NCBI RefSeq assembly: GCF_019059575.1
Contig: NW_024882732.1
Location: forward strand, 62,001-126,000
Direction of reading: 5' to 3'
Length of the DNA stretch: 64,000 nt
DNA from: Amphibalanus amphitrite
Lineage: Eukaryota; Arthropoda; Thecostraca; Balanomorpha; Balanidae
Shown here: positions 32,580 through 44,500 of the stretch, piece after piece
How the letters are laid out: each line of letters begins with the position of its first letter
How positions within the stretch are numbered: the first letter of the stretch is position 1
The notes under the pieces: generated by a model
The model's input: the letters and a program-made list of their open reading frames with translations, nothing else
The model's database searches: none
What the model was told of the DNA's origin: nothing
Program-made: the position numbers and the translations under genes

Positions 32580-35500
32580 ATGCTGCTGAAGCATCTGAAA
32601 ACAATTTTACCCGCTCAGGTATGTCAGTCGCATAAATATCAACCTTTGAACGTAACCGATCAGGTGTCGTAGTTGTAGGTAGGTACCGTTCGTATGTTAC
32701 TTCAAATTCTTCAGTTATAGAAGTAGTTTTGCTCGAGTAATTTTGTAATCCTCTCACCTCTCACTCTACTCTAAATGAGCACTTTGCACTAAGTGATCCT
32801 CTAAATGAGCCTGTGGACCTCATTTTAATTGGTGTTCCACAAAATTGCACTCAAGGATGTCTTGCTAGGTTTCATTTACCAAGTACCTACCCATTCTTGA
32901 TTTCTTGCTCGAATTCACATTGCATTCGCCTACAAATGCAGGCATGAAGGCTAGGGCTTGGCACTCCAGAACAGGATAGTTACCGCACCTCGCTTTCAAT
33001 GAATGTGTACCTTTCTGCGAACAATGTTCACCCTCCCCTGGTCCTGACACGTTCTCCTCCCATTATGTCATCAGGACGGCGCCGCCAAAATAACGGCCAT
33101 GACGTGGTCTTACAACAACGTCAAGCTGGCCGTCTGCACCGCTGATCGCGTCGTTATCATGTTTGACGAAAACGGCGAGAAAAAGGACAAATTCTCCACC
33201 AAGCCCATCGATGCTAAGGTGCAATTTGCTTTATGAACAAATATTTCGATAGTCATGAGCCTAATGTTCCAGTACATAAGCCAAATATTTTCATTGTCAA
33301 ATGCATATCGGAGTCATGCGAGAACGTTATGATTTTATACCGATGCCATGAGGCTAGTTAATAGGTCAAGCGATTTTAAGAGCCAAATCTAACCTTATTC
33401 GAACCCTGTGGAGTGTGCTAGAAGCATAGCGGTCGATCGTTACAAAATTCATCCATGTCACGCACCTGTGGTTGACAGTACGGCAAAAAGAGCTACGTGG
33501 TGAAGGGCCTGGCGTTCTCTCCAGATGGCACCAAGCTTGCCATCGGACAGTCAGACAACATCATATTTGTCTACAAGATCGGCGAGGACTGGTGAGCGGG
33601 TGTTCTTACGGGCCGGGAAGTGACTGGTGAGTGGTTTTGATTTCTGACCGGGGTATGGGGAGCTGGTGACTCGCGAGCGTACCTGTGGCGTGGCTGCAGC
33701 TGATGGCCTTGGAAACGCCACCAATCCTAAACATTTTCCGAAAAAATGGACAATATATGTATATTACATTTTCACAGGAGCTTTCTTGATAAGCCACGCC
33801 CTACGAGACAGTACAGCCAAATGTCATGGACTAATTAGAATATATTTTCCGATGTTTTGGGGTCCGCTAGAGAGAAGGTGTATTTTTGTCCCGTCCTTCT
33901 CGCCACCCACTCACATCATACCACTGACGCGGTGGAGCCTGTGCCGCTGACTAACGGCCGCCACCCGGCTGTGACCGCTGCAGGGGCGAGAAAAAGGTGA
34001 TCTGCAACAAATTTGTCCAGTCGGCGGCGGTGACCTGTCTGATCTGGCCTCTCGAGGGTCCCATCGTGTTCGGCTTGGCCGATGGAAAGGTGCGCGGTGC
34101 CAACGTCAAGTCCAACAAGTCGCAGACGCTCTACCAGACAGAGTCCTACGTCGTCTCCCTCTCGCCCAAGTGAGCACGGTGCAATGGTGCATGCTGTTAT
34201 ACAGCACTCATTTTTAAACGACTGCCTAGACGAAACCAACAGCACTCTTTCTTAGTGAAAATGATTACTGTTAAGAAATGGCCTCCTCATTTCATATAGT
34301 TGTTTATGTATTTGTTTGATTCTTTCGAAATTTCCATACCGGGTCATTCCTTCGGTAAATCATTTAACTCAAGCCTCACGGCCATTTATTCGATGAACCA
34401 CCGGCGAAGCCGTTACCTATAGTTAGAGCTTCCCGCGATGTAGCGTTTGTCATCCCGGCACAACGATGTTTTCAGTTACAGATGCTTTCGCGCTAGGAAA
34501 AGTAAGCCTGTCCTAGCATGCATCCGTGCATGCATGCATGCATAACTCATCATTCTCTCGTATCATTGTACCGCCTACTTCCTTCAGTCTCGTGACAGCG
34601 GACTGGCCCGGTGAGTCACCGAGTGACCCAGTCCCGGCCGACTCGGTGAATCAGTGACCGTTACTGGCGCGGTGACGGGCGCGGTGACCGGTGACTGACC
34701 GGTGTGTGTCTCACTCGGCAGTTCCAGCGGCACGGCCTTCCTGTCGGGACACGCCGACGGCGCCGTCGTTCGGTTCTACGTGTCCAAAGATGAGGAACAA
34801 CTGCCTCAGGTACGGTAACATGGGCATCAAATGCGACAATTGCTGATTTGTTTGCCGATGGCTGCTAAACGTTTGTGTATGATCGACTCAGTTTACCGAT
34901 TATATCAACTGCGGGATTATGTGTTTCAACATGACTCTATTGTCACGGATATGCAGCCAGCATAGTCCAGTGATATTCTTTCTCGCCCCTCCTATTCCAT
35001 TGTATTGTATTGTATTGAACAATCATGAGCGATCCACATTCTAAAAGTGCGTGGCGATTACTGCTCAGAATCCGTATCCGCGGTTACTAATCTTAACATT
35101 CACAGCATTCACACATTCACTCACGTCAAAGCACGGACTGAGACACTTTCGTAGTGCCACAGGTACAACTCACCCACCCACCAACCCGTTGGTCAGCGAC
35201 GATCAGTTGATGCCCCGTCCACTATCGCGGCTTTAACAGATCGGGCAAAGGGGGCGGGAGACAGCTGCGACAGCTGAGTTGGGAGACTGTTGAGTAGAGC
35301 AGCGGCTCGATAGCCGAACCGCCGCCTACCCGTTTCCAGCCGTGGTCGCGGAAGGTGAAAGAGGTGGTCTTGCCTGGAGTGTCTCTCCCGGACAGCGCTG
35401 TTTGTGACGAACATGGTTGCCAATTCCTCGGGTTCGCCGCGCTGAATGGCTTTGTGGGCGATAACAAGGGTTTGGTAATCAGCCATATGACGCGGGGACA

Positions 35501-38500
35501 GCCACCCGAGCTTTTTTCGCAGGTCAGAGACATGGGCAAATTTACGGCGACCGAAAATGACTCTAGCAGCGAAGTTCAAATTTTTTTGGAGACGATCGAA
35601 AATTTTTTGGGACCCATTGCCATAAACTGAGAGGCAGTACTGGATGCGTGAGATAACGAGTGCTGTCACGAGCGTTCTAATGATGCCATCCGGGAGACTG
35701 TGGCGCGCATGGGAGAGACCGATCAACAGTCCCGTACACCGGCGACTGAGTTCGGAGACGTGAGCGTCCCAGGATAGAGTACTGTCAAAAGTGACGCCCA
35801 GGTTCCCCACCTGCGCGCACGGCTGCAACGCTGCGTCACGGAACGATACCCTGAAATCTGGCAATTTGCGTAAATTTTGACGACTGCCGAAGACAATGAG
35901 CTGTGTTTTACTGGCGTTGACCTTCAGGGCGTTAGCGCAGAACCATTCGTTGAGTGACGCGAGCGAAACCTCCATGCGCGAGATGAGAACTCCAAGGTCC
36001 CTGGCAGGACCGCTAACCAATACTTGGGTGTCGTCGGCATATTGAAAGACTACTGCATCACCCGCGTACAGCGATAGGTTGTTAGAGAAGATGGTGAAAA
36101 GTAACGGACCTAACGCAGAGCCCTGGAAGACACCCATGGTATTAGGAGGAGGCCGAGACAGCACTCTACTTCCGGACCCATTATCGCTCATAACTCCGCT
36201 TTCATCGGCTATACTGAACGGCGTGGCCGACTGGTCATTAGTCGGTCTCCCCCCCCCCCCTTCCTGACACCTTCCCGACCCTCCCGTCGTCAAACGGCAT
36301 CTATGGCCGATCAGCCCCGGGTAATGGTCCCGCCAGGACACTTGTTATGAATGTGGGGAGGGGAGAGGTCACGACCTTCAGCAGGATTCAGCTTGTCCAC
36401 GCCTCCTCTCGCCCCACCCCTCCCCCATTTCGTCGGTGGCCGTTGTCGGCGCCGACGGCGGGGTAGGGGGGGGCGGTACTGCACGGCGGGGTAGTTTCAC
36501 TTTCCGTCCACGCGCCGACGCGGCCGCTGCCGGCGTCCTCGGTTCCCTCCCCACACACGTGCTCCGTGGCCTGTCGTAACATGAAACGGCGCCGTGTGCG
36601 GGACGGGCCGACCCATTCATACGGTGACTGGGTATATCAGATAGGCTGGGGGGATCCAGAGCGTCGTAAGCCTCGTCGTAGCTGCGACGTGTCGCAAGTT
36701 GTGTAGTAAGTCGTTTGTGAAGGGATCAATTGATGAGTAGCGTTACTTAAGTAGTAAAGTCTATCGCAAATAGCCTGATTTGCGACACAACTTACGAATT
36801 TGAAATAGCAGTCGTAAGTTGTGTCGCAAGTTGACCTTGCCTTGAGGAAGAGGTCACAGGTCACAGGTCATTCGGGTCATGGTCACGAAATTTACATGGT
36901 AGGTGTAAAATTGTTTAAACTTTAGATCCTGAAAATTTGGTTGCAATCCGTTGACGCTAACGCGAGTTAAGAGCTTGAACTGACGGGTCGTCTATGAGGC
37001 CTCAATCGGTGCCAGCGAGAGTGTTGAAAATGGTGCATAGTATGTTATATTCACATTTATTGGGGTATTCGGGGATATGAAGTAGCCTAACACCATTCCA
37101 GCAACTACTGGCGAATCCAGAAAGGCGGTCTTGGACGTTGCAAGGGGTATCTCCCAAAATATTCTCCCAATTCCAAAAACGACGTGTCCCAGCTGACCCC
37201 GATGACCTCCAATGAGCTCTGTGATGACCCCAAGTTGACCTTTTTGACCTGGCCTGTCCCAGATGACCTCCGTGACATCCTATTGAGCTCTCTGATGACT
37301 TCAAGCTGACCTATGTGACCTGACGTGTCCCAGATGACCCCCATGACCTCCAATAGAGCTATGTGATGACCCCAACATGACCTTTGTGACCTGACGTGTC
37401 CCAGATGACCTCCGTGACCTCCAATTGAGCTCTCTGATGACTCCAAGCTGACCTCTGTGACCTGACGTGTCCCAGATGACCTCCATTTGAGCTCTGTGAT
37501 GACCCCAACTTGACCTCTGTGACCTGGCGTGTCCCATATGACCTCTGTAACCTCTAAGTGACCTCTATGATGACCCCAAGCTAACCTCTGTGACCTGACG
37601 TGTCCCAGATGACCCTCATGACCTCCAATAGAGCTCTGTGATGACCCCAAGTTGACCTCTGTTACCTGACGTGTCCCAGATGACCTCCGTGACCTCCAAT
37701 TGAGCTCTCTAGTGACTCCAAGCTGACCTCTGTGACCTGACGTGTCCCATATGACCTCCAATTGAGCTCTGTGATGACCCTAGGTTGACCTCTGTGACTT
37801 GACGTGCCCCCAAGTTGCCCTCTGTGACCTGACGTGTCTCAGATTACCTCCGTGGTCTCTAATTGAGCTCTGTGATGACCCCAAGTTGACCTCTGTGACC
37901 TGACGTGTCCCAGATGACCTCTGTAACCTCCAATTGTGACCTCCATCTACAAATTTCTTACCTCTCTGTGACCTCAAACTCTCGGAACTCATTTCTTCTA
38001 AAGCATCGATTCTAGATGCCCTATAGCCACGAATCTCCTGTGATCGATCCCAAATTTTATGGCAAATCACGTGAGCGTTAGCAACCACAAGTCACCCAGT
38101 TAATACAAAGCTTCAGAATCAGAGAACATGCTTGACCTTGCTGTCTCATAAGCTCGCAAACCAGAAAGGCGAATGTTCCTTTATGCGTGATAGAGTTTTC
38201 GACCTTACTGACGTTTACTACGGGATCAGCTGATCGTGTAGCCTTTTAAATTCTCGAGTAAAGCGGGTATTTAAGCCTCGTCGCAGCTACGTTCTGTCGT
38301 ATCCTCCGACAAACCCCTCTTTCCTCAACATCCCTCCTTTTTCGCTACGACACAACTTGCGACGGGACATGTGTCGTAACTTGCGACGTGTCGTAGATGG
38401 ACTTGCGACGCCCTGGATCCCCCCGGCCATAGACAGACAGACACGCAGACCGACATACAGGCAGGCAGAGACAGGTGACGGGGACGGGTTCCGACTGGTA

Positions 38501-41500
38501 GCAGGCGGCAGGATGCGACCCCACCAATCCTACCCGACGGGTTCCGACTGGTAGCAGGCGGCAGGATGCGACCCCGCCAATCCTACCCGCTCGAGCTTGC
38601 GCAGCGACCCCACTGAACCTACTATAGTTCGTTTGAGACTTTGGTCCGACCGAGCAGGGGTTCAAAGTCTTGATGGTGGAGTGATTGTTGGTTGACGTCA
38701 TGCTTTGTTGTCATCAGATGATTGATAGCTCGGTTGAACCTTGCTCACCGAATGATGTAGGACATTCGCCAGCGTCTATCAGTCTAGCGTGACTGAACCT
38801 GTCATTGTCGATTTCGGTTATGTTTTAGTATCTACATTCTACACACACGACTCGGTAACGAAATAAATGTAAATCCATGCTACCGACTGCGTACTACTCG
38901 CTATGATGACTTATATCTACCCGAATGACCGGACTGAAATCAGCCGATACCAGATGGTACTGATATGCAACAATGATATTTCTCCATCCCGCTGCGCTTG
39001 CAAAGACATGACTGGTGGATACGGGTCTCATGTATTCCTGACATTTACCCCAAGTCATGCTCTTTGGGTGAGGTAACGCCTGACCTCCGACAAACACTAC
39101 CGTCTCTGTTGACCGGTACATGCAATCTGACCGGCGGCGTCGACCCCTACCCGCAGGGTAAGATCCTACAGCACAACGTACCGCCCTACGCGCTCTGCTG
39201 GGCCAACAACCACATCGGTATCGGCGGTTGCGACAGAAAGTTCATCTTCTACACTAAGGTGGGTGCCGCAGTCTGTAGTGGTCCGGGCGCCGAGCGATGT
39301 GAACGTGCCGCCAGTCAGCTGCAGCTCGAGTTCCGTCCTAACCGTGGTACCAACTACACTGCCGTAGCACTCACTTACTTGTCATCGTTCATTGTCTATT
39401 CAGCTTCATCAAAAGCAAAACTTTTGCTGGACTTTGCGCCGGAAAATTTTGGGATTTATTTTCTCGAAAGCCAGCCGAAGTGCAAATCGGACGTTCAAAC
39501 TGCTAAATGTTTATCATATATTTAAGTTTGAGTAAAATGCAGTTCAACGCAAACTTATGGCCCCTGAAACTGTTCGTCGATAGAATGTCAGTTGTGACGG
39601 TACTTCTCGTGGTGCCGCTGTGACGGTGACTGTCTTCCCGTTTCACCGCTGTAACGGGCCTGTCGTACTGCCGCCGCAGGAGGGTCGGCTGGGACAGCAG
39701 TTTGACTATGCGCGCGACGACAGTGAGAAGGAGCTGACCACAGCCATCTGCAGCCCCAGCGGACAGAGTGTAGTCGTCGGCAGCTTCGACAGGTAAAGCT
39801 ATAGCGTGGTCGTCGGTAGCTTCGATAGGTCAGTACATTCATTATTCAGTCCTCGGTCCATGGGCCAGTCCATGTCAGCCATCAGCCCCTTCATCAAGAA
39901 GTTAACGGGTTGCCCAGTGAGCTTAGTAACGGGCAACGGCGTACGCTTTCAGAGTGCTACGGTCGTAATTCCTTACATTAAAAATGGCTATCTTTATTCG
40001 TATTAATGAGTGTTGCGGAGCTCTGCAGACCTCTGCTTCTACCGTTAGGCTATCTTTTCCCAGTGTGTAACTCGCGGGTTATAAGATGGCGTGTCAGTGC
40101 CCAATCATCCCGGCGCCCTTGTCCGCCGCGCTAATCGGACCCTCCCCGCTCCCCTCCCATGGCGGCAGACTGCGCGTGTTCGACTGGAGCCCGCGGCGCA
40201 ACATCTGGGAGGAGTCCAAGATGAAGGAGATCAAAAACCTGTACACCATCACGGCGCTGGCCTGGAAGCGGGACGGCTCGCGGGTCACCTGCGGCAGCCT
40301 GTGCGGCAGCGTCGAGCTCTTCGACTCGGCTCTCAAGTCAGTCCGGTGGCCGGCGGAACGGGGTGGGGAGCTGGGCGGGGAGGAGGGGGAGGGAGACGGG
40401 AATGGAGAGGGCTGGTTACGGTGGAGTGTAGAGCGGCGGACGTGGGGACAGACGTGTTGGAACAGGCACTGTGCTCTTGCGCGTTCCATTTTGTTCTGTT
40501 GGTGACAGGGTTGGCAAATTTATGCCAGCAGCCGGTTTAAACCGGTTTAATCCATGGATTAAACCGGCTGGCATAAACTAATTTAAGCCACCCCGGTTTA
40601 AACCAGCGTGCACCAACATAATAAAAGCCACTTACGTTAACTTGTCGCAACATCACTTGGGTTAAACTGCTTCTTCTCTTCACATTTTCTATACACACCT
40701 TTCAATTTTACATGCTAACTTGTAATGTTTTTTCCTGGGGGTTGACTTTATGTGATTCATTATTGATCTGTATCACCATGCATCAAATGTTTATTTTGAT
40801 TTGCAGTGTTTTACACAACTAGTTGTTTACATGGGTGGTTTATGGAATGAAAGGTCTTGGAGACAGCTTCAATAAAGAAACCAATTTCAATTTTATGAGA
40901 AGCTGTAGCAAACATGACCTAATGCCAAATGCATGGTGCAAGGATCAGTGAATGGAAAGGCCTAAGAACTATCATACAGAACATTGCCTATTTACTAGGG
41001 AACTGTCTATTGCTTAAGCAGTCAGTGACACTAAACAAAGGAATTGACAGCACGGCCACCATTATAGGCTCCAAAGTACATGTAAAAAACAATAATAAGT
41101 GTGATTAGTTAGGGACACTGTTATACCAAGAAAACAACATGCACTACCTGAAAAAACACAAACCATAGGAACATTCCAGAAGATTTATAAATGATGAGTT
41201 GTTACAATTATTTCCTGTGCAATTAAATCACAGAATGGGTGATACCTAGTACCTACCATGATAAATATTTTTTTCTAGTGTTTCTGGCCCAGTCCCCAGA
41301 CGATTGGTCAGAATACATTTTACATGTAAAATAAAGTGAGACTTTTAACCGGTAAACCGAATGTTAAGATTAGAATGTGCTTAGGCCTTATCCCTACTTT
41401 GTTTCTTAGCTTAGTTAGGGGAGAACGGGGTTAATTGTAACATTTTTTGCATTTTATCATCTGGTGCAAACACGTTTGCAGTTATAAAACTTTTTCTGTT

Positions 41501-44500
41501 ATTTTCAGAAACTATGATGTTTTGTCTTTAAAATGCTGTTAAAACATTTCCGAAATAACTTATTTTTTGGGTCAAAATTGTTGTCCGAAAAAGTCAATTC
41601 ATCTGTTACAATTCACCCCAGATACGGGGTCAAAAGTAACACCACCCGGGGACAATTGTAACATGCTAATTTACAGGCTACAGCAACACAATTTTTCCCA
41701 AAACTTTGATTTAACAAAAGTATTGAACACTTGTTCATCTTCCCACACTTGTTAGAGACGGTTCTTCTCAGGAAAAAAGGCTTAAAACCTCGCACTTATA
41801 CAGGGGTTGGATGGACCTCCTCTCCCTCGGTTTTTCGCTAATAAATCGCGTAAAAAGCTGCCGATTGCGACAAAACTTACAGCTCTCTTAATTCTAGCAA
41901 TGTTTCATCTCCCTTGAAAATTTGACGACTTTGACATAATGGCCACTGACCTATAACCTGTTACATTTGACCCCTGCAAAAATGTTACAATTGTCCCCGT
42001 CGCGCCTTGACATATTTTAGACGAAACTGGCGCATAAAGATGTTGCATGTACAGCATTTAATGCTTTCAATTTATGAACAACAAGCCTGGCAACGCTTAC
42101 ACAAAGTCTGAAGTCGATATCTTTTCAATGGCGGGAATGAGCTAATCAAATATAACGGTATAAAAAATTTATAAAATGCACTCAAAAACACATTAATGTG
42201 CACAGCCATCGACATACCCGGCACTTTCGCTTCAAACTCCGTTGGGAAAGGCAGTATAGAATTACGCATTTTCGGTCTTAACATTAGCGCATTCTATTGG
42301 TAAGTTTATGAATTATTAACACTGTTACAATTGCCCCGTGTTACATTTGACCCCGCTCTCCCTTACCTACTGACCAGATTGTCAACATAATCACATGCCA
42401 AAATGTTGACATAATACCAAATGACACAGGTATTGACTTCGTGCACTCTGCTCATTCACCAACGAGTACACTGACCCACAAGATAAGTTATAATAGATGT
42501 TTTGACTGAAGGTGGTTTTTATTAATTTAAGCCGGTTTAAACCGGTTTAAACCGGTTTAAACCACTGGCTGGCATAAATTCAATTTAAGCCGGCTTTTAT
42601 CCAACCCTGGTTGGTGATAAGTATCTTAGCAAATTAGCGTGCTCAGTGGCGTCGTGTCCCCGCTCTGACATGGCGCATGGGCCGACTGCGGGGCGAGAAA
42701 TGATAACGGTCTCGCGGCGTGTGGTGTTTTATGAACTTCCACACTGCGGGACGGGCGACCGACGCAGACAGGGGACGGTGGACGATAATAAATTACCCTG
42801 AGTGGACGGGAGGGGAGGCGGAGCGAGTCGGACAAGAACCGACCGGGAACATGGGGAACGAGGGAGGCAGGGGATACGGGTCGGGACAGGAACCGGTCCG
42901 GAGGGAGGGGTCATACAGGTCGGTGCAGGCTTTCAGAATGGACTATGGACATTGGACATTCGGTGATTAATGACGTCACAATAGTGAATAGGCGAACCGC
43001 GGTCACGAGTTACGTTACTAACGTAAGTGGCAGGTATCTTTTCTGGGAAATGTTAGGCTAGTTTGTTAGCTGTCAAAATATTTTAATGAATGCTCCCATC
43101 ATCGATTTGCTGTGTGTCAAATGCTACGGCGCATGCTACGGCAAAAACGTTACAACTTACACCACCTTTTCTGTAATTGTCCGATGAAGTGCAACGTGAT
43201 ATGAAATATGACCTCTCCGATGTGACGGTTCTCCGGTGTCAGGTATCAGGTGGTGTCCGGATGCCCCGGTATGACGGTCGCTCTGCTGTGCCCGGCAGGC
43301 GCGCCGTCTGGAACGACCGGTGGGAGATGACCTACGTCGGACCGTCCCAGGTGCTCATCAAACCGCTCAAGGGCGGCGGCCGGGGCGTCATCCTCAAGTC
43401 CCAGTATGGATACGAGATCGAGGACGTCAAATTCATGGGTACGGTGGACATGCGAGGTCTCATGATGGGGCTCATGTAGGATGACTGCGCTGCTGAAATG
43501 TTTTTTATGATGATTAATAAACGATGGAAAAGGAGGCGTTCCTCAGAATCATTTTAACATCCTTATCTCTTATCTCTGTCGTGCTCATTCTTGGGTGGCC
43601 CTGGTGGAAGTTACGAGTTGTACGCTGTTTGCGAAGAAAGGACTCTAGGCAAGGAGCGGTACCCAACCATCGAGTGTTCTGGCCCTCAGCCCATCCGGTC
43701 TTCGCTGCTCCCCAGGCAAGGAGCGGTACCTGGTGGCTCGCACGCCGGAGACGCTGCTGGTGGGCGATCTCTCCCGAAACCTGCTCTCCGAGGTGCCCTG
43801 GATGGACAACAGCGGCAACGAGAAGTTCTTCTTCGAGAACACCAACTGCTGCATGATCTTCAACGCCGGCGAGCTGAGCATCATCGAATACGGCAACAAC
43901 GAGCTCCTCGGATCAGTCCGGTGAGAGCGGACGGACCGTGTTGCGGTTGTCGTAGGTTAGATCATAACGCTGCATCATCTACGTTATATGTAACCCCACT
44001 GCCCGAGCTGTCTTGTGCTAACCGAGCTTGCCTGTGCCGGCAGCACCGAGTTCATGAACCCGCACCTCATTAGCGTGCGAATCAACGAGCGCAGACAGAA
44101 GGGTGTCGAGGACAACAAGAAGATGGCCTACCTAGTCGACCTGAAGACCATCACCATCAGTGAGTGGCGGTCTATCTCTCGGAGTTTGTGTCGACTGCTC
44201 TGACTGGCGTGCCGAATGGCATTGCAGAATATTTTACATGTAAGACGTAAATACCGAATATATCAGAATCAGATGGCAATAGTGTCAGGTTTGTGCGATG
44301 GAATTGTGGTGTGCCAAAATTAACAATCCGCTTCCCCGTTAGTGGGAGCGACCCGATCCGAGCTCCTGACTAACCTCACCTGACCGGTGTCTGCGACAGT
44401 TGACCTCATGTACGGAGTGAACCTGGGCGTGATCTCTCACGACACCAAGATCGACTGGCTGGAGCTGAACGAGACGGGCCACAAGCTGCTGTTCAGGGAC

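Larger units (their letters stand above)
36648..38427. mobile_element. TIR element GGGGGGATCCAG..., IFT172 intron 5
   Basis: GGGGGGATCCAG(A/G)GCGTCG marks both ends in inverted orientation, followed on each side by runs of TGCGACACAACTTGCGAC-type phrases (inverted over about 90 bp). It is 1.78 kb with no transposase. It contains a MITE fragment and the TGACCT minisatellite. No clean target duplication is visible. Confidence 0.7.

Noticed and set aside
37105-37761. 218-residue minus-strand frame with repeating [11 protein letters not shown]-type units
   Set aside because: It is the TGACCT minisatellite read in one frame. Parallel frames exist and no start context or homolog is evident.
43515-43521. 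AATAAA as an early IFT172 poly(A) signal
   Set aside because: It lies in intron 9 and coding exons continue for 14 kb.
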